48,043 bases of DNA. Source: Trebouxia sp. TZW2008 (lineage: Eukaryota > Chlorophyta > Trebouxiophyceae > Trebouxiales > Trebouxiaceae). Below are positions 12,201-24,200 of the stretch, in pieces (within the stretch, counting starts at the first letter, position 1; every line of letters begins with the position of its first letter). The stretch spans positions 1 to 48,043 of the forward strand of contig BDIU01000209.1 of NCBI GenBank assembly GCA_002118135.1, written 5' to 3'. A program made the position numbers and the translations under genes. Under the pieces are notes generated by a model. The model ran no database searches, was not told where the DNA came from, and worked only from the letters and a program-made list of their open reading frames with translations.

Positions 12201-15200
12201 TTGCCATAATGAGCAGGTTGCATATATGGCCACAACTTGATCGCCTGTTGACTGGCCTGGAACCATCTTCAAATCATGACTTCAAAAGCTAGTTGTGAAC
12301 CCTTAGTGCGCATACCTGTGAAGCTAACAAGACTCACTCAGATTGACTTGGCAAACAGCCAAGAGACAGCATAGTGTGACCTGTAAGGTGCGTACGAAGT
12401 GCCCCGCCGACAAGAACCATTGTGATGTGTGCCTCAGGTGTTCAAGATCAGCTTTGTAGCTCCATATGCTGAGCAGCTGCAGAAGCTGGCAGCTGATCAG
12501 AGTCTGAGGGTAGCCATGACCGCTTTTGCCTTGGGCCCTGGGGCTGACCCTGGCATTGCTTCTCAACATAGGGCAGGTAAATTCAGAACTGTAGTCCGTT
12601 GAAGCCCTCACAATACCTTTAATGAAGCTTGCAGAACCAATACGCTATGATGCCAAAGTTCTGTTCTGTCAGAAGCCATTTTGCTTGTTGGGCATGCCAT
12701 TTTGTTGCAACATTGGCTGTGATGCAAGTTTGCGCTCCTTGCAAGCCAAGTGCGCCGCGCTACTGTGTCTGGTCGCAGACACTGCTTGATTTGCGTACCT
12801 TGTGGGGCTTGCAAAATGCTGTATCGCAGTGGCTTTATGTTCACAAAGCGACCACATCAGTGTATAATTGACTTGTTTTGTCACGGTCACGTACCTCAAC
12901 AGTATTCTATCTTTGCTTGCAGGGCTCATTCCCTTGCTGGTACGGTTGCTGTACCCCAAGATGCGCAAGCGCAGCGGGCGTTTGGGCGGGAAAGGGGCGC
13001 CAGGCTCAGCACGCGCTGCCATTTTGAATTACCTGGCTGCTTTGGAGCCCTCTGAGCTGGCTCCCTTGGTTCACCTTTTTCTGCAGCCTGTCAGTGCTGT
13101 CTTCAAGCACCAGGACTCAGCCAACGCAGACATGCAGGGGGACAGCGCCATTGCCAGCAAAGACAGGTGCGCGCTATCAAACTCTGCAGTGATGAGCTGT
13201 GGTGTGTTGGCAAAATCGCATGGCAAGCGCAAAGGGGCACAGTGCAAACAGAAAACTACCCAGCAGCTTGTTGTCAGCTGGGGTTGGATGTCATCCCACA
13301 CTGGAGTTGAATCGCTGCCGACGTTGTCAACTCGTCGTGTCTTTGTGCAAAGCAACTGCATACTGTGTACGCAAATATGCACGGTGTACGCAACAGGGTG
13401 AACCCTGGCCGCAGCAACTTTTGAAGCTTCTAATCTTTGCAAGCTGTTGCATGTGCTGCAGCTTACAAAGATGGATGCTGCAACGGTTGACTATGCCATG
13501 TGCATCCATAGGAGTGATCCTCATACAGAGGCTTGCAGTTCTTGACTTGCCGTCCTGCTGTGATCACACCAGCCCTGATCAATAATAACCCGTATGCTTT
13601 GACCTTATTTTTCTGCAAAAGCCACCTTCTTGAAGCACTCTAAATAGCAATGATGTATAACAAACATCAATCTGATTGTCAGAGCCCACAAATCTCTGTG
13701 ACTTACAACAGTATGCTTTGCAGGCTTTTTCCAACCCCCTGGTGGGCCGATCACCTTGGCCAGCATGATGGAAGCTGGTGTTTGCACACAATAGACCCTG
13801 GAGTACTGCACAGCATGCCCAGCAGGCAGCGCATGGGCATTTTGAATGCAGCCCACGACCTGCTGAAGCACCTGGGCCACAAATTGAAGCCTTTCTTACC
13901 AGAGATGTGTGCCTTGGTGCTGACGCTGCTGCAAGGTGTCTCTGTCAATGCAATTCAGGTATGGGTTAACAGTTTTAATCTAGTAATGACAGTAATAAAT
14001 ACATATTCAAGCATACACTGCTAGGTATGTGTGGCACAATTAACAACTTTGCTCGCCGTTAAACCTGCTTCTGCAGTCTTAGAGGCCTGCATAGAATTTG
14101 CGCTTTGCAACATCTTGGTCAGGTCTGAATGGCGAGACACGACTTTGCCTCATCACAAGCTGTTGCTGCAGTCTTTGATGCAATAGCGCAGACAAATGCA
14201 TACAGTCGTTGCAGCAACAAGTCATTTTCACAAGTGAGTGTGAGACGCAGTGTAAGATTGTCATGCAGGGCGAAGAAGAGGCAGAAGGGGCATCAGGTGA
14301 CAGCACTGGGGCTCGCAGTCTGCGCAGCAGTGCACTCAGGTTCTGGGCCACAGTGCTGGAGCGCTTCCCTGACAGTCTGGACTTCAACTGCTTCTGGGGG
14401 CCCTTCCTTCAGGCTGTGGAACTCCAGATGCCCAGGATGGCCACTGAGGTGGGGGAACAGTCAAGCTGCAGCCCATTTGGCATGGCGCACAGTTGCAACT
14501 GCTTTTTGTTCCCCCAGCAAGCTTGTTGCATGTTGTCTTCTGGAAAGAAAGCATTCAGATCATGACCCAAAGCTTGACTTCAACATGACGGCGCCCTGCG
14601 GTCCAGATGATCCTTTTGTACACTGCTGCTCCGTTGCAACACTGAAAGTTTGCCCGTGGCCACTGCTTCTTCTTTCTTGACCATGTTGTGGATGACACTG
14701 AAATTTCCATCATATCTTGCATTCTGATACCAATGAGTTGATTGCTGAAATGTGCAGGCTGCCTCGGTGCGAGCACCTGCATTGCTGGAGTGTGTGGCAG
14801 CCATGGCGGCCTCTCCCTGCCTCCTGCCTGTTCTTGCTGGCCAGTCCTCCATCAGACCCGCCTCCACAGCCCCTGCCCTAGCCCCCTCAGACCCCACCTC
14901 TGATGGAGACAAGTCAAATGATGCCTTCCCGCTGGGTCACAAGTGAGTTATTGCTCTTTGCTGCCTTAGTGACAAATCTCTGCTTCACATGTTGCACTAT
15001 TGATGTATAGTCTTGTCCAATCCCGCGTCTGCAATGGTCTAGCTATAATGGACTGACCTATAAGACCAGTCACAGGCAAGCCAATTGAGCGCTTCTTGCA
15101 TACGAGAAGCCTCATGCATGGACAAGCTTAGCTGCTCTACAAGCCGTCCAATTACATATGACTGTGATTCATGTTGTGACAGTGTTGCTGGCAATCTGCA

Positions 15201-18200
15201 GGCTGATGCGAAGTGCAATAGCAGTCCTGGCAGTCCCAAACTGCATGGATGCAGCACGCAATGCCAGTCTCAACATTGTGGAAAACTTGCTCGACTCAGA
15301 AGGAGAGCTGGGCAACAGCATCATCATGGCTCATGTGGACCAGCTGCTGGAATCCCTGAAGGCCATTGTTGTCACTGCTTGGGCGGCTCCGGTGAGCTTC
15401 AATCATAAACGTCTGTCAGAATGCCCAGTCTTGGCATGTACTACATACGCAGACCAATGTAAGCTACAATCCACTGTTACCTTTGTGATGCACAACCTGG
15501 GTATGTACTGCATATCAGCTGCCTTGATCATTGCCAAAAATCACAGCGGGTGATTTGCAAGATGTCAGCTGATGCTCCATGATTTGGACACATGGCTGGT
15601 GTCCCGTCATCAACAGCTTGGTAGCTTGAATAGACGTGATCTTATGTTCTGCTGGCATTGCATAGGCTGGGAAAGCATCAAAGGCTCCAGCGCAGAAGAA
15701 GCCAAAGGGCAAGGGTCAGCAGCAACAGGACAGGGGGCCTAGCAAGAAGGTGGGGGCGCGCTGCCTTGCCATTCTGGAGCAGCTGGCAGCCGCCACTACA
15801 GACCTACGCCAGGGGCTGTTGCTAGCAGATGCCCTGATGCCCCTTCTCCAGCAGGCTGTATCTGCCAGGTGGGGTAGCATCTAATCTGGCTTGATGTAGG
15901 CCCCACTGTCATGGCCTTATCTTCACATGATCTACATCTTTTTGCAAAGGCTTTTCGAGGCATCCGTTGTAATGCTGGACGTCTGACATTGGTCAAGTCA
16001 TTGTGCATGGGAACTGCATTCACAAGATGACCTCAGCTGAAGATGTGTGGTTGGCATTATTGTTCTACAAAGTCATGTAGCCTTGCAAAGTCATATGGCT
16101 GCTGTGTCTGCTGTGTTGTGTCATCAACATATTGGGTTGACGGTAGTTGACAGACTTGTTGGATACTCGATATCTCTTGAGGCAAACTCATGACACAAAA
16201 CATCGTCGAGTCATATTTGCTTTTTGTGAAGCTGTTGCAGGAAAGGACGAGGGGCTGCAGCTGGTGAGGCAACAGCAGCCCGCACCCTGGCAGTCTTAAC
16301 TGCAGTGTGGCGCCAGCTCAGCGCAGGGGCTACACTCAACAGCCCCACAGATGACTCACCTGTGGCATCCAGCCCCTCTGTAGTGCCACAGCTACAGCAG
16401 TACGGTCAGCTGCTCAGTCCCTTGCTAGGAGCACTTTCATCCCCTGAAGCCCGCCAGGCCACAGCTGCAGCCTTTGTTGCCTTATCAGGCTTGTTGCCTG
16501 AAATGGCAACAGTCGCACACAAACTCACAGGCCTCAACAGGCGCTCCGATTCCATGGTTGGGGAAATGGACTATGATAGCAGCCTGGCTGCCTACGCTGA
16601 GCTTCAAGTGGGATTCTGGCTGGGGATCAGGAAGATTCAGGGGCTGCCTCTAATGCATCAGTGCTTTTGGGATCTCAGAAATCCAGATGACCTTGCTCTG
16701 AGACATGCAGCTGCGCAGGTCAGTAGTGTTGCAGCAAGCTTGCTCTGACAATACATTTGCGCAGCATGCATTGTTCGGCAAGCAGCTTGTGGCTTCTACA
16801 ATATGTTGTGCCATCGCAAAGCATGTAGCAACTGGTGTCAGTAAGCTGGCACATTGGCTCACTGCCTACAGCTGCAGCGCCCAGGTATACACTCAAGTCT
16901 TGGTGACATGCAGTCATGCGAGGTGGTCAGTCATGTGTATGACGGAACTCTTGTTGCAGGCTTTGTCGCGTTGCTTAACAGCAGCTCAGCAGCAGCAGCA
17001 ACAAGGCGGAGAAGAAGAGGGAGGGGTGGCAGCGCTGGTGCAGCAGAGCATGTTCAGCTTAGTCAAGAAAGGCTTGACGGCTGTCAGCTTGGCTGTGCGA
17101 CAGGTCAGCAGCAGCTTGTTTGTATGGTGATCATCACATGCAACATGCAGTTGATCATTAGAAGGCTTCTACATGGTGTATGGCTTTCATTGTGAGTTTT
17201 GCCAATCACGCAAAATAGTTGTTACTGCCCTCTTGAAGCTCAGCACAACTGTTGCATTCTCCCAAGACATTGCTCGTCAGCACACAAGGCCCTTCCAAGC
17301 AATGCAGGAACCCATCAAACAGGTCAAGCCAGAAGCGTTCATCAGCCTGCATGCTCCAATTGGAGGTTAGCCTTGATGCTGCATCATTTCAAGGGACACA
17401 TAACTTTTTTGTTTGTTTTATAGTGAGTTGCTGGTGCTCCAAGTCGAGTTCTATCCCGCATTCTGCAGGAGCATGTGAGCTTGCTAAGGAAGCTAGTGCT
17501 GACTTTTCGGGCTGACTCCTCTGACCTGGCGCTGGTGCTACCAGCGAACAATGAGACAGTGTGTCGCTGCTTGTTGAAATTGAATGACATTCTGTGTCTT
17601 GCAGGAGCATGTGGGTCAATTAAGAGCTGATGTCAGCCCTTTCAGCTGACTACGCCAATCTGGGCTTGCTGCTGCCACAACATGGAAACATAGCATGTCG
17701 CCGTCACTTCAAGCTGACTTACAAACTGAATTGTAGGAGCATGTCAGTCTGCTAAGAGAGCTGGTGACAGCCTTCCCAGCTGACTATGTTGATCTGGACT
17801 TGCTGTTGGACAAGGACACAGAGCTGGACTTCTTCTTGAACGTGGCTCACCTGCAGCTGCACCGACGCCAAAGGGCCCTGCAGCGCCTCACCAAGGTCTG
17901 CTCTGCCAAAGAAACAAAATTCTTGATCTGCCAGAAAGCATATCCTTGATCTGCCAGACATCATATGCTTGATCTGTCGGTCACCAAGGCTTTGACAAAA
18001 TTTGCCTGATGCTGTCACTGCGCTAGCATTGCACTGTATTGGTGCGTGATGCCCAGCTTTGCCTGGGATTCTGGAGCTTTGCTTTTCCTACCAATTGTGG
18101 TTGTGATGGTGAAATCGTCAAAGGGTGTTGAGCTTTTGTATCGCTCGCTAGTCATGCAGTCCAGATGTCTCAACACCCAATGACACATACCTAGCTGAGC

Positions 18201-21200
18201 CTACTGAGCCTGTCCCGCATATGTCTAGAATGAATGAATGAAAGTGAATGGCTTGCATCCTGTACTACATCAAGCAAGTGCAGGCCGTGCTCAGCTGTTG
18301 TTCTTGCCATGACATCATACCAGCAGCCAGATACACTGCTGTGCAAGGAACCAATAAAGCCTGTCTGGAACAAACCTGCCAGCATGCAGGCTGCTTGCAG
18401 CTGTTAACATTTATCATTGATCCCCGCTGTTCACATCATGCAAGAGCTACCATTTGCGTTCCCATAGATCAGATCATGCAGAAGCTACCGGTTGTGTTGC
18501 TCAGCTCAGAATATGCAAAAGCTACTGACTATAGTCAAGGCAAGATTGCTGAAAGATCCTTGTTATGGCGCAGATGTTGGGTGAGCAGCGAGGAGAGCAA
18601 GCAATGCAGTTGGGCCTGAGCACAGTACTGGGAGTGTTTGCGCCCCTGCTGCAACAGTTTATCTTCGAGGGAAAGGCTGCTGAAGACTCTGGCCATGACA
18701 TCAAGCAGGTGTGCACATCATGGCTGGGTCTGTGGTGGTTGTTGACAGACCTCTTGTTGTGCTGTAAAGGGTATTTTCACTTTACCAACAAGAGCTGGCT
18801 AACATCAACGCATAAGTTTCTTGTCTGGTACAAACTGTGATGAGCATCAAAGGGCTGACTTGGGAGGCTTTCACCACAGGTTTTCATGTAGCTCTGTCAA
18901 AACATGCTCCACACAAATTACTAACGTGCAAATAATGGTGACTAGTGCCGTCTCTGCCTTGAAGTACTCATGCCACGAATGGACGGATCAAGCAGCCAGC
19001 TTGATCAACAATTGCTGTCTTGTTACATATGCCATTGCGTCTCTATATGTATGGCGTTGATCTCACTCAAAAGTGTCTTGTTATTGCTGTAGATTGATAG
19101 AGACAGGGAGGCAAATGTGACAGATGCTGCAGTGAAGGCTCTAGCAGCATTGGCAGGCTGCTTGCCCTGGACTCAGTACCACCAGCTGCTCAACCAGTGG
19201 CTCAACACCATGAGGAAGACACCAACAAAGGTCAGCTGCAATCTAAATGCTCAAATCAGGCCTGACCGCTTCTCTTAGAGCTACAGTCATGGTCGACTGT
19301 CGGATTGTAGCCTCCTTTTTTGACAACTGAAGGCACAAAACCATGTTGTGAGGTTGGAGACAGGCTTGTCTGGTCTCACATAGCTGCCTATGCACTGTAC
19401 TTGTCTGCATGTCAGCCAACAGCCAAAAGCAGCTGCTTTTTTATGTCTGCACCGAAGTGTGTGCTGATTATGATGCAGCATGCACTGCAACAATCTGCTC
19501 AGGGAGAGCCTGAGTTGTAAGGTGCATCAACTGCATCGCTTGTCACGTTTTGCAGCTGAGGCACTGCTTCCTGTGCAGGCTGTCATTCGTGGTGTGTGCG
19601 CAATCATTGATGCCTTCAGCTTCAGTGTTCCAAGCCCTCCTGGTATAGCAGAGCAGTCAGATGCACCAACTGCCAGTGACGGCAATGTTGATCAGATGAC
19701 AGAAGAGGCAGCAGCAGATGGAGCAGCTGCTGACCAAGATGCAGTGGAAGCTGCAGAGCAGCAGCTAGACATCCAGTCAGCGCTGACAAGGCGCGTGTTG
19801 CCGTCATTGAGAAGTCAACTGATTCACAATGGAGAGGTGAGGCTGTCTTTTATCAAGTACAAGCGTTGTAGACTGCTTTACAGCTGCACCTTTCACGCTC
19901 TGGAATTTACAAAACAGGCTATCTAGATATTCCTGCAAAGCATCAGCGGCAGTGGGCTCTTTGACGCATGTTGCATGATGCAACCAGCATCCTGTGACTA
20001 TCAAGTGGCGACAACGCACATGATCACTTGCCCTGTATCTTCAGAATCTCTGAACTTCTGCTCTTCTTGCAGGTGGTGAGAGCCCCTGTGGCTCTAGCCA
20101 TGGTGAAGCTACTGAAGCTGCTGCCTGAGCAGGCCATGAGTCAGCAGCTTCCACAGGCCCTGCAGGGTGTGGCTCACCTGCTGCGCAACCGCCTGCAGCG
20201 TATCAGGTAGTGTGCCTGCCTTGCATATGTCACCCAGTACACAAGCTGAATTGAAGACACGGTCTGTGCAACTTTCCAGCAGCCTTTCATGCGGCAAAGG
20301 ATTGTGCCCCTCAGCGTACATAACCTAGATAGATCTGCATCCAGGTCTTGGAGTAGCTTTATTTGCTAGCGGCAGTCCTTGTCACTTGTTCAAATCGTGT
20401 CGTGTCTGGCGCGAGAGCAATTTGCACCCATTGCTACGTTCAAGCCAATGGCATGGGTTGTGTTGTTTCAGAGTTTCACACTTTCACAATGATGCATGTT
20501 TTGCTGCCTGGCGCTGATGTGCATAACTGCAAAGCCAATGAGTGCTGTGTGCTGTGCAGAGATGATGCCAGAAATGTGCTGGTGGCCATGATGGCTGAGC
20601 TGGGGGTGTCCTACCTGTACTTCGCCATTCAGGTGTTGCAGAACGCCTGCCCAGCCAAAGGGTATACAGCGCATGTACTGGGCTACACCCTGCATGCCGT
20701 TCTTGAGGCCGTATCCAAGGTACACTTGCTGCACTCTCACGTGCATCAATGGCACTCTGGTACAATGTTGCTGTCTCATCTGTACAGGGGTGGATGTGAG
20801 CAAAGCGTTGCACAGCGCATGCGCTAGGTTGAACCCTGCATGCAATTCGAGGCTGTTTCTCAGCAACTTGGCAGTCCGCGTTGTCAACATGTGCTTGCCA
20901 GTCTTTGCCCTGGTTTCCAGCAAGACAGACCTTGATGCATAGTTTGAGAGGATTTGCGCGCTTTTTGCTCTCAACAGCAATTTGAGTTGTCTGTTTGAGT
21001 GTTACACTTGGGCGAATCAATGTGCTGAATGCATGCAATGCTATATACTGATGCAGATTCTTCTTGCTGACTTCAGCTTCTGTCAAGGTATTCACTATGC
21101 AGAGCATGCAAATCAACAGTTCATTTGACCTGTATCCACTGGAAGCTGCTTTGCTTACAGGAGGCGCCTCCTGGGGCGCTGGATGGCTACCTGGACACAG

Positions 21201-24200
21201 TGCTGCCCATCATGGAGGCTGACCTGTTTGGTGACATTGCTGACGCCAAGGAGGCAGATGCCTTTGCAGCCAAGTATAGGTCAGCCGACTTCTTCTGCTT
21301 CACACAACACCCTTGACCTTCATTGTCCATATTGCATGGGTACACATTGCATATACGTGTTCTGCATCACACAACACACCTGAGCTCAAATGTCCATGTT
21401 GCACTGGTACACATTGCATGTATTCCACAAGCTGTGGACCCAACTGGGTTTAGACACTTGACTGCTCCAATACGTCTCTAGCTGGGCCTGTTGAGCCTGT
21501 CTAGCACACATTTAGAATGACTGCATGCCTCCACAAGCTGCGCTGCTAGGTAGCCTGTGGTGATGATTTGCAAGCAGATGCCTGACATTCTTTGATGTCA
21601 AGCCTCGACTCTCTCATAATCAATAACACCCACCCTTGAGAGCCAATAGCACACAAGGGTAGGCATTGCAGGGTGGCAGCCTCCTGGGAGTGGCTGAGTG
21701 TTTGCACAGGGCTGCATGGCTTTCTGACACAAGACTCATTCACATCCTGTGTTTCAGCTTTTATCACGACAGTACACAGCGTTTGCAAAGCACAGGACCT
21801 GCTTTGCTACGGCACAAAGCCCTCATTCATTCATGACAGGCTGCTGTGCTTTGCAGGGAAGCAAAGAAGTGCAAGGCACACGACATGTACCAACTGCTGG
21901 CGCGTCTGATCACCTTCAGAGACAGCATCGGCAAGCTGTTAGCCCCTGTTCGCACTCACTTAGCTGATGCCAGCCAACCCAAGGTGTACAACAAGCTGAC
22001 AGTGCTGCTTCAGCACGCCAGCAGAGGCATCCAAGCCAATCAGACTGCCAACCCAAAGGACCTCATGACCTTCATTCACGGTGTGCTAGAGGGTGGTTTA
22101 GCACAGGAGGAAGCTGCCAGAGAAGCTGCAGAGGCGGAAGCCACAGCTGCAGTGCATGTTCCTGGTGAGCATATGAGTTAGCAATTCAAGCAGCATTGGC
22201 TGCTACCAGTGTAGTCATGCTTCATGTGTGACAGCTGAGATTTCGGGCAGAAATTTTGTGCATTAGCAGTGCAACAGCTGCTTTTGTTGAGGCCTGCTTC
22301 TGGTTGGCACACAATGCGGCAAATGCTGTTTGTGGCCTGCATCACATCTTAGGGTAGCAGCAACAGCACAAGCATCAATGCAAACACATATTTGGCTGCT
22401 TGGCTGCTACGGTTGGCAATAAGTGCCAAGTCTGCTGCTTTGTGTCCTGACAAACCTCATGCATCTACAGTTCAATGATCCCACTCATGTTGGAACACAA
22501 ACCATGTTAAGCTTATTTTCTGGAGGATTGGACTGCAGGTCTACTGAATGTATTGCTGGTTTGGAATCAAGGTAGAGTGGCTGCTGCAGGTCAGCAAGAT
22601 GCCACAGAAGATGAAGCGACAGCTCAGCATGACCACATGCTGGTGGACTTTGCCCTAGGGCTGTTGCATGCGGGCCTCAAGAAGGGCAGTCTGGGAGGGC
22701 AGTCTCCAGCAGCTCTTGCCCTGCTTGACCCCATGCTGCCCCTGCTGGTCAGAGCTGTCAAGAGCCGGCATGCCAATTCAGTATCCCTGGCCTTGAAGTG
22801 CCTTGCAGTACTCACCAGGCTGCCCTTGCCAGGCAAGAAGACCTGCATCCTACCCATTTTGGCATCCTACTGGGGATTCACGCATTTTGCTACACCTGCC
22901 ATTGGAGACCTTTGCTTCATGAAAATGGAGCCTCACATCCTGCAGAACATGATCTGTCACAGCATCTATCCTATGGCGGCAATGCTTGTTTGACTACATG
23001 AGCATGCACTGCTTGGCTTGTGCTTATTCAATTTAGGCTATGCATTCAAGCCCAGACTCAAGATTTTGCTGCATATGAATCAGCACATGATAATCCGGCA
23101 GTAGCTTGTCAGCCTGTTGCACGTCAATGGGAACAGGCAGATCCCTTTGTCATGCTTTGTCCTGCTTTATCCTGCAGTCATTCTGCAGCCACGACAGCAG
23201 GGTCATGATCAGCAAGTCCATAGCCCTACCACTAAGCCTCAAGTCTTTCTCCCAACCCATTTGCATGCTGCAGGTATGGCGGCAGAGTCAGCCAGCGCTG
23301 GCAGAGCTGTGACCAGCCTGCTGCAACGTATGGCACGCACAGGCGACCCCATTGCCCAGGACTGCTTCAAGCTGTTAGCCACCCTGCTGAGGGAGTCAGA
23401 GAGCTACAAGCCCACTACTGCGCAGCTGAGGTTCCTGCTGACTTGGGCCTTTGGGGATATGGAGGAAGCGGCACACCGCCAAGCTGCCTTTTCTTTGCTC
23501 AAGGTCAGCATTACAGCAAGGTCTATCTACAAGCATTGGCTTTGACTGTGCAGGCCTTTTTGCCCTTCCCGGCAATGCCCTAATAGACAGGATTCGTTTG
23601 CTGATGGCCAATGTCTGAGCGTAGCAGTGTCTGCTGTTGCCCTCATCTACGGCCATGATGTTTGCTGAGCCAGCGTGGATTGTAACAGAGCACGTTGTAT
23701 TTGTTTGTCCCTTGAAGGCATAAGTTTTCCTTATGGCTCATTGTGTGCATGAACTGCATGAGCTCTGCTGCCCATGAAGGCTTGTCATAGCTTCGTGCAC
23801 AGACCCCACATCCTCTGTTCAGCAACACATGGAGCTTCATTACTTTTGCCATTTACATGTACATGTGAAGAGCTGAGTGATGTGAGTGGAGTTTACTTGC
23901 TTGTCGTGCAGGCGGTGCTACAGCGGAAGCTGGTTGTGCCAGAGGTGTACGACATCATGACTAAGGTGCAAGAGATGATGGTGCGGTCTCAGGCAGCCCC
24001 CGTCCGCCAGCTGTGCGCCACAGTGCTGCTGCAGTTCCTGCTGGACTACCCTGTTGGAGACCGCCGCCTGCAGCAGCACCTCCAGTTCATCATCACCAAC
24101 CTGTCCTATGAGCATGAGACTGGCCGGGAAGCTGCCATTGAGATGCTCAAGGTATGTACTGCTGCTGCTGGCACGGTGAACACTTCAGCATTGCAGGGTC

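Noticed and set aside
14129..14680. Plus-strand 183-codon frame inside UTP20
   Set aside because: It reads the exon at 14269-14448 in the wrong frame and runs through both flanking introns; the correct frame gives the conserved LRFWATVLERFPDSLDF.
16990..17010. CAG-repeat run as a microsatellite
   Set aside because: It is a short glutamine run inside UTP20 exon 20, within normal coding variation.
17469..17604. Copy 1 of the duplicated UTP20 exon start as a genuine alternative exon
   Set aside because: It lacks a donor at the equivalent place and includes no counterpart of the second half of the exon (FFLNVAHLQLHRRQRALQRL). It was kept as a finding but not annotated as coding.
20484..21116. 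Minus-strand open frame of 210 codons inside UTP20
   Set aside because: It lies antisense to two confirmed UTP20 exons and their introns and has no domain character.
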